From a virus, in the IMG/VR virus record IMGVR_UViG_3300028115_000137, positions 1-21,978 of that record: a stretch of 21,978 bases of DNA. One strand, written 5' to 3'. Shown here in pieces: positions 9,101-15,100 of this stretch. The notes under the pieces were generated by a model that saw only the letters and a list, made by a program, of their open reading frames with translations, did no database searches and was not told the DNA's origin. The stretch's first letter is position 1. Each line of letters begins with the position of its first letter. Made by a program: the position numbers and the translations under genes.

Positions 9101-9784
9101 GATTGAAGGCCATGCCTTGAACCAGTCTACTGAATCTAAACCAACCCATGTATTCTGACGATTCTTGTACCAATATGTAGGTGCATTGTCATTGTTAGGG
9201 TTTCTATAATTAGGTATAGCAACTACTGCATAGTCACCGATATTTCCTACTGATTGTAGAGGTGTACCTATTGACACTAAAGTAGAGTCAGAGATAACGA
9301 TTGGTGCTTTTGCTGTAAATGCTCCTGTTGTTGAATTAAACTCATTGATTCCCCATGTAGAAGAAGTTGTGTTTAACCAAAACGAACCGTTTTGTGGTGC
9401 CCCTGTTGGACGACCTGTTGATCCTACTAAACTTGCTAGATCAACGTCTGCTCTTAATACAAATACTTGATTTGAAATACCAAGTGCTGAGTAAGCCGCT
9501 AATAGTCCATATTCATTTAACTCATAGCCTTGCAACGGAGTACCGTTTGATGCTGTGTAAAAGAATGGGTTACCATATAAAGTAACTAGATCACGTTGAG
9601 AAGTTACTCTGTATAATTTACCTGCGTTTGCGGCTGTTGTGGCTGCCGCAGTTGCTGTTGATGTTGGATCCGCTTTATCTTGTGCTGTTGCTAACAAGAA
9701 GAAGGGAATCGATGCTGTTGCGCCTGGCAAGTATTGACTTTCATCAATGATGCTTACTTCTACGCCTGGTGATGTTAGTGCCAT
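6176..9784 (-). CDS. gp18: Contractile tail sheath protein, giant form (T4 gp18 type)
   Basis: Sheath subunits surround the tube and contract to drive it through the cell envelope. The N-terminus (MALTSPGVEVSIIDESQYLP) and the C-terminal quarter are typical: a region near residues 980-1050 with NTYMGLFYPSG and WLAPAGTRRGII, then VNVARLVAYIRRQLILAARP near 1095-1115, ending in beta strands with the final FIYVPVRIFNTGEL. At 1202 aa it is about 1.8 times T4 gp18 (659 aa). The extra length lies in the middle (about residues 120-850), made of Ser/Thr/Gly-rich modules, some repeated: GSFWLNT...EFNSTTGAFTAKAP near 129 and GSVWIK...EYDSTSSSYTAKTP near 353. AAAGGAAT precedes the ATG, with a late box 58 nt upstream. 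Confidence 0.95.
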   Translation of the reverse strand: MALTSPGVEVSIIDESQYLPGATASIPFFLLATAQDKADPTSTATAAATTAANAGKLYRVTSQRDLVTLYGNPFFYTASNGTPLQGYELNEYGLLAAYSALGISNQVFVLRADVDLASLVGSTGRPTGAPQNGSFWLNTTSSTWGINEFNSTTGAFTAKAPIVISDSTLVSIGTPLQSVGNIGDYAVVAIPNYRNPNNDNAPTYWYKNRQNTWVGLDSVDWFKAWPSITCPTSNPTLTQGDTIDLIVNGTNLAQLTVSAAPNNTISQLAADINSLGWEYVSAAVVDNKLEVYSSQTGGDQGSSNVPFYIRFANATGTIFTDLGFTGTNVTGFQPRAFYGTSAQQPLWQSGQAQPAPTGSVWIKVDGTGLQPVISEYDSTSSSYTAKTPTFADSDWAQIYSADSTGGQAIPAGSVYAQYGFNGEYTAAPVYYFYRVATGATVINGTNTAPDFTSGPYVARVQISTPGSQTLSTPYTFNLGDATDASDFVTAWSAANIPYTSASVNDDGSIQIQHTSGGVIILDDYDNVTGVSSGLFSEAGFTTATAGCKTGPFRDDISFTPTQSSTSGSGTALSIAVTNDYGYYDFDPDAVVNGGTGHAVGDVVTFSGADLGGASPANDLQVKVTSVTAGVVTSYTLSTGTGADAFTTQLSNWREFSLTTSGADSLTANEGAPTAIPSNFTNWYYSTTDQVDIMINYDGNWKGYSQQGYDGNGLPSPSVVNATDPNGPIVTASEPTTQSDGTPLVYGDLWLDTSDLENYPLLYRWQSVQATGGGSATDKWVLIDNSDQTTPQGILFKDARWATNGTTNPANDPMPTIKSLLGSDYLDVDAPLSSNYPQGMLLWNTRRSSYNVKQYRVNYFNNDRFPNDTLPTQKDAWVSASGDASNGAMNAGRKAQRAMVTQALRSAIDSNVAIRDEDNYFNLQATPGYPELQPNMIALNSDRGETSYIVGDTPMRLKDDATEIQAWATNAAGATTTGEDGLVSRNTYMGLFYPSGITSDLSGNLVAVPSSHMMVRTMLRNDNIAYPWLAPAGTRRGIIDNATSIGYIDDEGEFNSIRTRIGIRDVLYTNFINPMVFFTGNGLLNYGNKTSFDSSSALDRVNVARLVAYIRRQLILAARPFVFEPNDPQTRKSIKAVVESLFQDLVSKRGLYDYSVVCDDSNNTPARIDRNELWIDIAVEPVKAAEFIYVPVRIFNTGELSGS

Positions 9785-9842
9785 AATAATATTCCTTTTG
9801 TATGATTTTGAGGGTTACACCCTGATTGTTTTTTCATACTAT

Positions 9843-9850
9843 TATTTATC
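9843..9850 (-). promoter_or_regulatory. T4-type late promoter box GATAAATA for tail sheath
   Basis: GATAAATA on the minus strand, 58 nt above the gp18 ATG. The predicted leader is about 50 nt and includes a short inverted repeat AGGGT-TAC-ACCCT at 9811-9823 (minus AGGGTGTAACCCT) and the AAAGGAAT ribosome site. Confidence 0.7.
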
Positions 9851-9880
9851 TTGTTGCACAAAAATTTATGGTTTAACATA

Positions 9881-9890
9881 CCTTCGAAGG
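9881..9890. repeat. Perfect 10-bp palindrome between divergent late promoters
   Basis: CCTTCGAAGG reads the same on both strands. It lies in the 125-bp divergent region between the gp18 and HNH-like genes, 6 nt above the plus-strand TATAAATA box. A dimeric protein-binding site is possible; chance is not excluded. Confidence 0.4.
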
Positions 9891-9896
9891 CATTTT

Positions 9897-9904
9897 TATA
9901 AATA
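9897..9904 (+). promoter_or_regulatory. Late promoter box TATAAATA, 5 nt before HNH-like ATG
   Basis: An exact match to the T4 late consensus TATAAATA, then CAGTT, then the ATG at 9910. No ribosome-binding site can fit between the expected start site and the ATG, which predicts a leaderless transcript. Confidence 0.7.
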
Positions 9905-9909
9905 CAGTT

Positions 9910-10260
9910 ATGAGTTTACCTAGACCAATATGTAAGATTTGCAACAGAAAAGTTTGTGCCGTAAACTATATTAAGAACGGCAAACGACATTATAGAAGTA
10001 TGTGCAATCAATGCGGTAAAGTAAACAAAACAAGAAAGCCCATATATCTTTGGCAAAGAGCAGGATATGAAAAACAAGATAATTGTTTTTTATGTGGATT
10101 TAAAAGTTTATATTCTACACAAATGGTAGTGTATCATATAGACGGAAGACCTCAAAATACAGATTTTACAAATTTAAGAACGATATGTTTAAATTGTATT
10201 GAAGTTGTAAAAAGAAAACATGTAATGTGGCACAGGGGAGATTTAACTGTTGACTATTAA
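9910..10260 (+). CDS. Zinc-knuckle HNH-like endonuclease family protein
   Basis: A 116-aa basic protein with paired cysteines at C8/C11, C32/C35, C59/C62 and C93/C96, suggesting two zinc sites. The second pair frames an HNH-like core: YHIDG (H76, D78), N83 and N88, then LRTICLNC. In typical HNH nucleases the last CxxC is followed by His; here it is CLNCIEVV, so the catalytic set may be incomplete and the protein may only bind nucleic acid. I recall similar proteins in many cyanophages. It stands alone on the plus strand, opposite to its neighbours, and its 3' end overlaps the end of the dNMP kinase by 18 bp. Its promoter is a perfect late box abutting the ATG. Nuclease activity is not certain. 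Confidence 0.75.
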   Translation: MSLPRPICKICNRKVCAVNYIKNGKRHYRSMCNQCGKVNKTRKPIYLWQRAGYEKQDNCFLCGFKSLYSTQMVVYHIDGRPQNTDFTNLRTICLNCIEVVKRKHVMWHRGDLTVDY

Positions 10261-10863
10261 CTCCATATGTTTGTGCAATTCATCGATTGTACCATTATTG
10301 TCAACTTGATAATCATAATCTAATCCGACACTACTATACTCACTAGCATGAACTCCTAAATCAACTAACCTTGCTAGTGCTTGAGGGTTTTCGTAATAAT
10401 TATAATCGACTGCATCATTTAACCATGTAGGTTGTTCGCCTCGATTGACTCTGACTGTAGTTCCACCTGCATTTTTAATTGCTTGTACCTCATTTTTAAA
10501 TCTACAATCAGTAATAACTACGTTATCTTCTATTTTACGTAATTGATTTTCGATAGACGATACCCAAATATCATTATGAAATGATCGTCTACCTACTTCA
10601 GTTCCCCAATACTGTAATACCCAACGAGGAGTTAAATGAGGCATGTCTAATCGGTTTGCCCACCACTCGTCAACTTCTTCTCGCCACTCTCTACTAGATT
10701 GAGTTGTACCTTCTAGCATTTCTCTGTCCCAGCCAAAGATAGCAGATACGCAATCTTTTAGAGGACCTGCATAACTGAGTTTTCTAAAACCATGAAATCT
10801 GATAAGATAGTCAGCCGCAGTGTCTTTGCCACTGCCGATAAGTCCTGTAATACCTATAATCAT
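10243..10863 (-). CDS. gp1: Deoxynucleoside monophosphate kinase (T4 gp1 type)
   Basis: T4 gp1 phosphorylates dGMP, dTMP and hydroxymethyl-dCMP to diphosphates for phage DNA synthesis. This 206-aa protein opens with the P-loop GLIGSGKDT (residues 7-15) in the GKD form typical of this family, followed by YAGPLKDCVSAIFGWDREML (about 36-55), a Trp/Arg-rich substrate region (REWREEVDEWW), RWVLQYWGTEVGRR (about 80-93) and VVITDCRFKNEVQAI (about 115-129). Length and motif order fit the family. It is likely an early or middle gene, consistent with the perfect sigma-70 promoter ahead of it, although it sits among late structural genes. AGGA lies 9 nt before the ATG. Its 3' end overlaps the convergent HNH-like gene. 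Confidence 0.9.
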   Translation of the reverse strand: MIIGITGLIGSGKDTAADYLIRFHGFRKLSYAGPLKDCVSAIFGWDREMLEGTTQSSREWREEVDEWWANRLDMPHLTPRWVLQYWGTEVGRRSFHNDIWVSSIENQLRKIEDNVVITDCRFKNEVQAIKNAGGTTVRVNRGEQPTWLNDAVDYNYYENPQALARLVDLGVHASEYSSVGLDYDYQVDNNGTIDELHKHMELIVNS

Positions 10864-10892
10864 ATTGGATAGTCCTGTAGTAAAGTAATAAT

Positions 10893-10921
10893 ATTATACA
10901 GGATTTATAAAAGAGTGTCAA
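10893..10921 (-). promoter_or_regulatory. Perfect sigma-70 consensus promoter for dNMP kinase
   Basis: On the minus strand, TTGACA (10921-10916), a 17-bp spacer, then TATAAT (10898-10893). Both hexamers match the bacterial consensus exactly with the optimal spacing. The predicted start is near 10886, giving a leader of about 25 nt before the kinase ATG at 10863. Confidence 0.85.
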
Positions 10922-10926
10922 GTATT

Positions 10927-12246
10927 TTATTGAACAATTTTCCCAGAATATTTGTCAATCGTGTTTGTGTATATGTTGTGGTCATAGGGTGTTATAAACA
11001 TTCGTAAGATTTTCTGTTTGGGGACATGTTTTAATGGAGGACAAAATCGGTATAATAATTGCCATTCTTGGTCTAACACATATTTCCAATGTTTGTAATT
11101 ATATTCGATATCTTCCATTATACCGTACTTATAGCCTTCCATATATTCTAAAAAAGAAATTATTCTTTTATGTGCAATGTCAATATATGTTTTTGTTTCT
11201 AATGAAGGCTCTCCATAACCACGGTCTACTATTAGATCAGGTTCAGATGTATATTTTCTAAATGTTTTAAACCCTAACCCTTCTAATGTTTTTTCTTGTA
11301 AATCATTTTTACTAATTCCTATAAAAGGTTTCTTAGTTACAATAGGTTTCCAAGTTTTTTCTGTAGTAGCATAAATGTTATGTTCCCAAAAAGGACGAAC
11401 TTCCATTTCTTCATTTACTTCTTCAGTATAATATTGCCAGTGAGGAGGATTAGGATTATCAAACCATGTCTCAGGCATAACAATTAATGATGCATCATTC
11501 CATTCATCGGGAAAAAGATAGTTAGCAAGGTCAAAACTATTTACTAAACCTTTTTCTGTCACTTCAGTGAATCTATCTCCGGGCAATGTTTTTTTAAGTT
11601 GATTATAAATTTTTACTAAGTCGTCTAATGTTAAATTTTCATCGATAGCATCTAATATTGGTTGATAATCTTGTGTATCGAAATCTTTAAAAGGGTTTTC
11701 ATAATTGTTTAGTGTATTTGTTAAAGAATAATCTAAATGTTCAAGTGTATTTTCTTTTAAAAATTTATACAACAAAGGTAGTTTGTGGGGTCTACCTGAA
11801 ATGTCTCCAATTAACCAAAGTGCTTTACGATCTTTATTCTGAAAAGTATCTAACCAACTATTGTTATTATCTAATCCATAACTTCTTTCTTCTGTTCCTT
11901 CGGACCTTAGTAAAAAATATCGAGTGTTGTGTCCAAAGACCATATAGTGATCAGGCAATTCATTTATGTTAACTCTAGTTCCTTCATGTAGTAAATACAC
12001 ATGTGTTAACTTGGGGAACATTTGACTTGTGTGTAAATATTCTAAAGTCTGCTTTGTCCATTTTGTATAATCCCAGCCACATTGTGGCTCATACAACATA
12101 AAACCAATAATTAAATGTTCGATTTGTTGAGTGTCATATGGTTCAGCAGAATCGATGTGTCCATTGAATGGTATATTGCGATCATGTCCGCATTCTACAT
12201 TAAGACACCAAATTGATTCTGTAAGTTGACAACTATGAATCGTCAT
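10927..12246 (-). CDS. Glycosyltransferase-like protein of marine phages, function unproven
   Basis: A 439-aa soluble protein without signal peptide. Two motifs stand out: KALWLIGDISGRPHKLPLLY near residues 141-160, resembling an N-x-R-P-R-x-H-R segment common in these proteins, and TTEKTWKPIVTKKPFIGIS at 294-312 followed by LEGLGFKTF (321-329). The second resembles the TEK-[IT]-W donor-sugar region of GT10/exostosin-like GT-B enzymes. I recall this motif pair in many uncharacterised marine phage proteins. If it is an enzyme, it may modify sugars on phage or host surfaces; this is inference. It starts 9 nt after gp13 with no clear Shine-Dalgarno and no promoter of its own, so it probably rides on the gp13 transcript. 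Confidence 0.8.
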   Translation of the reverse strand: MTIHSCQLTESIWCLNVECGHDRNIPFNGHIDSAEPYDTQQIEHLIIGFMLYEPQCGWDYTKWTKQTLEYLHTSQMFPKLTHVYLLHEGTRVNINELPDHYMVFGHNTRYFLLRSEGTEERSYGLDNNNSWLDTFQNKDRKALWLIGDISGRPHKLPLLYKFLKENTLEHLDYSLTNTLNNYENPFKDFDTQDYQPILDAIDENLTLDDLVKIYNQLKKTLPGDRFTEVTEKGLVNSFDLANYLFPDEWNDASLIVMPETWFDNPNPPHWQYYTEEVNEEMEVRPFWEHNIYATTEKTWKPIVTKKPFIGISKNDLQEKTLEGLGFKTFRKYTSEPDLIVDRGYGEPSLETKTYIDIAHKRIISFLEYMEGYKYGIMEDIEYNYKHWKYVLDQEWQLLYRFCPPLKHVPKQKILRMFITPYDHNIYTNTIDKYSGKIVQ

Positions 12247-12255
12247 GCAATGTGA

Positions 12256-13041
12256 TTAGCCCTGTATCCAAGTAAGAGGTTGTGAGTAATCTACGTAATC
12301 ACGCAAGTCTTTAAGACATTTTTCTTGCCCTGCTAATCCTTCAGCCTTCATTGCCGCTCCATTAAGAGCAGTGCCACCTGCAGGGCCTGCAATAGTTGAG
12401 AATTTTTCACGTGCTTGGCCAATAGAAATAGTTACAGTTGCTAATGTAAAATCTTCAATCCAAGGTGCAATGCCCGGATCTTGCAATAAAGATGTTTCTG
12501 GGCGTTGGATGTCAGCCCAAATAAGAACTTGTTCACCTGATCCTTTGAAGTCTCTAACAAATCTAATTGTTTTAGTTACTGGATCAAAAGTATAGATAAC
12601 AAATCCACCAAACATTCTAGCGGCAAGTTCTACATACCCTGCATAGAAGTCATATGTTGCTAATCCACCTGCATAATTATAGTTTAACAAGTAAGTGTTT
12701 AGAATAGCAGATGAGAATGGATCGAATGATGATGCGGCTGGACCAGTTTCAAGACCGATTGTACGTCTGAAACATTGCCTTACATTAATAAATTCAGTAG
12801 GAAGTGTGTATGTATCAATATCTTTTTCTATTGTCAATAAAGTATAAGATTCTTGTACTGAATTCTCTGCACGTTGTCTATATGTTTTAATGCAATAGTT
12901 ATATGCGGCTTCATAATGTTCTGGATCTAATTCTAAGTCTACAATACCGTCGCCCAACCTATAACGGATGTTGTCGAACATATTTTCTTTTAACTGCTCG
13001 AGGTTTTCTCCGTTTGGTACTGCTAGTTGTTCTGATGACAT
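12256..13041 (-). CDS. gp13: Neck protein (T4 gp13 type)
   Basis: In T4, gp13 and gp14 form the neck that closes the filled head and receives the tail. This 261-aa protein matches the marine-phage form of gp13 as I recall it: an N-terminal helix region with YRLGDGIVDLELDPEHYEAA (about residues 27-46), YRQRAENSVQESY (54-66), YTLPTEFINVRQCFRR (77-92), a beta-rich middle, and a C-terminal helical part including PWIEDFTLATVTISIGQARE and a closing YVDYSQPLTWIQG. It is a little shorter than T4 gp13 (309 aa). TAGGAAT precedes the ATG, and a late box lies 22 nt upstream, inside the gap after the SGNH-like gene. Confidence 0.72.
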   Translation of the reverse strand: MSSEQLAVPNGENLEQLKENMFDNIRYRLGDGIVDLELDPEHYEAAYNYCIKTYRQRAENSVQESYTLLTIEKDIDTYTLPTEFINVRQCFRRTIGLETGPAASSFDPFSSAILNTYLLNYNYAGGLATYDFYAGYVELAARMFGGFVIYTFDPVTKTIRFVRDFKGSGEQVLIWADIQRPETSLLQDPGIAPWIEDFTLATVTISIGQAREKFSTIAGPAGGTALNGAAMKAEGLAGQEKCLKDLRDYVDYSQPLTWIQG

Positions 13042-13063
13042 ATTGATAAATTCCTATTTCTAG

Positions 13064-13071
13064 TATTTATC
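13064..13071 (-). promoter_or_regulatory. T4-type late promoter box GATAAATA for gp13
   Basis: GATAAATA on the minus strand in the 33-bp gap between the SGNH-like gene and gp13, ending 22 nt above the gp13 ATG. It would let neck and glycosyltransferase-like genes be expressed late, separately from the genes above. Confidence 0.7.
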
Positions 13072-13074
13072 AGT

Positions 13075-13833
13075 CTAAATGTTTTTCTGTTTTATATAAT
13101 TAAACAAATCAGTGGCTCTGGATAGATGTGCGTCTGCTCCATGATGGCCATATTTGGCATTTGGGTTAATCATTCCTGCTTCTTTATATTTTTCATAGAA
13201 ACCATACTTATTGTCTCTATACATGTAATAACGTTTGGCATCAATTTTTGACAAATAAGGTCTTAACCATTTCATATTTCTATTGTTAAAAGCAATACCA
13301 GAATTTGTCATTAGATATCTGATATTTTCTGCTTTGAAAAAATATTGCAATGATAAAGCATCCTTGGCAGTCAGACATTCAGTATAAATTTCTGAATATA
13401 CCAAAAATCTTTGTGCTGTTAAAAACTGTTCTTTTTCTTGCGGAGCAACATGATGTGGATCTGTCATTGCATTTACTTGAACTGAACTTAAAAATGATGG
13501 GTCTGCCCAATCAGCACAAGTATCTTGGTCAATACCTACATCGTGTGGAACAGGTGCTTCTATTCTACAACTCTCTGCCCAATTGACTAAAACAAAAAGG
13601 TTGTTTGCTTTATTTGACACTAAATCTTGGTTAAGTGTAAACCAATTTAGTACACTACGATGTATAGCACCATTAGAAGAACCGTTCCTTGCAATATTGA
13701 TGGGAACATGATCCATCATTTTTGCTAATTGGTTACCAAAACTTGCTTGACGATTTTCTGGGCTTGATAAGTTCCCATCTATTTCCGAACCAGCGGCATG
13801 ACTACACCCCGCAATCAACATATAATTTGCCAT
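13075..13833 (-). CDS. SGNH/GDSL-type hydrolase-like protein
   Basis: A 252-aa protein with the order of SGNH-hydrolase blocks: block I as AGCSHAAGS (residues 8-16, nucleophile Ser11), a Gly at 33, block III as NGSSN (50-54), and block V near the end as GADAH (232-236) with Asp234 and His236 as the other catalytic residues. SGNH enzymes cleave esters, often acetyl groups on sugars. The form with GCSH and a short D-x-H is common in marine phage proteins of unknown substrate. Possible targets are host capsule or LPS acetyl groups; no export signal is visible. It follows the 380-aa gene by 4 nt and uses AAAGG in that gene's end as ribosome site, so both share a transcript. Confidence 0.68.
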   Translation of the reverse strand: MANYMLIAGCSHAAGSEIDGNLSSPENRQASFGNQLAKMMDHVPINIARNGSSNGAIHRSVLNWFTLNQDLVSNKANNLFVLVNWAESCRIEAPVPHDVGIDQDTCADWADPSFLSSVQVNAMTDPHHVAPQEKEQFLTAQRFLVYSEIYTECLTAKDALSLQYFFKAENIRYLMTNSGIAFNNRNMKWLRPYLSKIDAKRYYMYRDNKYGFYEKYKEAGMINPNAKYGHHGADAHLSRATDLFNYIKQKNI

Positions 13834-13837
13834 ATAA

Positions 13838-14980
13838 TTAAAACGCCTTTAAAATAATCATTGAATCGTTAAAACGACCCTTCGGTTGAACACCGACTGC
13901 TTTAATATCATCAAAGAATTTACGTGCCGCGGGCTTACTGCCCATAATTTCTTTTAATTGTTCTTTGGGTTTACGTAATGTCTTAATTGCACTCTTAGAC
14001 TTGTCAAATCCATACAAAGTGTTTCCTTTAACAAACATTTCTCCACCAAGATCGTCTGCGATATAGTGATGAAGTTTTCTTTTAGCAGTATCATAGCACC
14101 ATGCTTCTTTAGACAGATGCAACTCTGTGGGTCTAATGCTTTCTAATTTTAAGTTAGTTGTTTCGCATTCAAACCTTTTCTGATATTTTAAACTTCTAGT
14201 TGCTTTTTCAGGAGTGATAGGTTTAGTTTTACGTTTAGCCCTATTTTTAATTTTAAGGGCTTGATATGAATTTAATACTCCAATCATTGCATCATAGGCG
14301 CTGATAATACTTTTAATTTTTCTTTTATTAAAATGACTATATGCTTCAATTAATTGTTCATCTTTCCCTTCAATAACTTCTTTAAATTCTTTTTGTTCAA
14401 ATGTATAACTTTCGACTAGTTGAGGGATATGATTTGGTAAAGGATTGTATGTGTTTAATATTCTTAGAATAGCAGTATTAAATTTAGCATCAACTTTTAT
14501 TTCATCTTCAAACAGTTGATCCATAATGCCATCGATCTCTCCACCTGCTTCCATTAACTTGCCAAGCATGATTTCTTGTATAGAAGGACGATTGGGTTTG
14601 TCTTTTGCTTTTTCTTCTTTTACTTGAGCAATCTTTTTACCTTTCTCTAACCATTCTTCTTTGAGTTTGGCAATATGATTTATATGCCCTTCTGGCATGT
14701 AACCAACTCTATTTAAAAAATAGACTGATGTACCTGTAGAATTAAAGTTCCAGTCTGGGTTCCTAAGAATAATTTCGATTTCTTCTTCGGTGTAGCCAGA
14801 TTCTTTTTTAAGCCAAGTCTTAAATTCAGTTAGTCTTTTCTTATCACTGATTTCTGTACGAATAAAGTACTGGCAGTCTTGGTATGCTTTTGCCTGGCCT
14901 TCGGGGTCTTCGATGTTTTTGTGTTTTTCCCAGTCTGGCTCAGGGGTCAGATAAACTGTTTTTTGCTTACGTCTAGCCAT
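13838..14980 (-). CDS. Conserved basic 380-aa protein of marine T4-like phages
   Basis: A Lys-rich, mostly helical protein. It starts MARRKQKTVYLTPEPDWEKH, has a middle region with GKDEQLIEAYSHFNKRKIKS (about residues 206-225), and a C-terminal half rich in basic residues with KYQKRFECETTNLKLESI, a YGFDKSKSAIKTLRKPKEQL stretch and the ending FNDSMIILKAF. From memory, full-length relatives with the same GKDEQLxEAYSHF motif and the same C-terminal pattern occur in cyanophages, without assigned function. Binding to nucleic acid or a minor virion role are possible from the charge. AAGGGAC precedes the ATG. A sigma-70-like promoter and a divergent late promoter for the plus-strand genes lie in the 120-bp gap above it. 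Confidence 0.82.
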   Translation of the reverse strand: MARRKQKTVYLTPEPDWEKHKNIEDPEGQAKAYQDCQYFIRTEISDKKRLTEFKTWLKKESGYTEEEIEIILRNPDWNFNSTGTSVYFLNRVGYMPEGHINHIAKLKEEWLEKGKKIAQVKEEKAKDKPNRPSIQEIMLGKLMEAGGEIDGIMDQLFEDEIKVDAKFNTAILRILNTYNPLPNHIPQLVESYTFEQKEFKEVIEGKDEQLIEAYSHFNKRKIKSIISAYDAMIGVLNSYQALKIKNRAKRKTKPITPEKATRSLKYQKRFECETTNLKLESIRPTELHLSKEAWCYDTAKRKLHHYIADDLGGEMFVKGNTLYGFDKSKSAIKTLRKPKEQLKEIMGSKPAARKFFDDIKAVGVQPKGRFNDSMIILKAF

Positions 14981-15021
14981 TTTGTCCCTTAATGAAATGA
15001 ATGTTCATACTTAGTGTTCGC

Positions 15022-15050
15022 ATTGTACATCAAATAATTTTTTAATTCAA
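15022..15050 (-). promoter_or_regulatory. Sigma-70-like promoter for the 380-aa gene
   Basis: On the minus strand TTGAAT (15050-15045), 17-bp spacer, TACAAT (15027-15022): four and five matches of six to consensus with ideal spacing. The predicted start is near 15015, giving a leader of about 35 nt. The A/T richness makes a chance match possible. Confidence 0.5.
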
Positions 15051-15087
15051 CCTCTATTTACCCAAATTCTGCGTCTCATTGTGTTGA

Positions 15088-15095
15088 GATAAATA
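15088..15095 (+). promoter_or_regulatory. Late promoter box GATAAATA, 5 nt before gp14-like ATG
   Basis: GATAAATA, then TATAT, then the ATG at 15101. No Shine-Dalgarno lies within 10 nt of the ATG. Same geometry as the HNH-like, Nudix and gp16-like genes. Confidence 0.65.
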
Positions 15096-15100
15096 TATAT

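Noticed and set aside
9811-9835. Short inverted repeat AGGGT-TAC-ACCCT followed by a T run as a plus-strand terminator
   Set aside because: The stem is only 5 bp with a 3-nt loop and no plus-strand gene ends before it; it lies in the gp18 leader.
11034-11972. Plus-strand open frames opposite the glycosyltransferase-like gene
   Set aside because: Their translations are Leu/Tyr/Phe-rich without domain features, and the minus-strand frame carries recognisable motifs.
15052-15059. GTAAATAG on the minus strand as a late box for the 380-aa gene
   Set aside because: It matches the late consensus poorly and lies about 70 nt above the ATG; the sigma-70-like hexamers nearby fit better.
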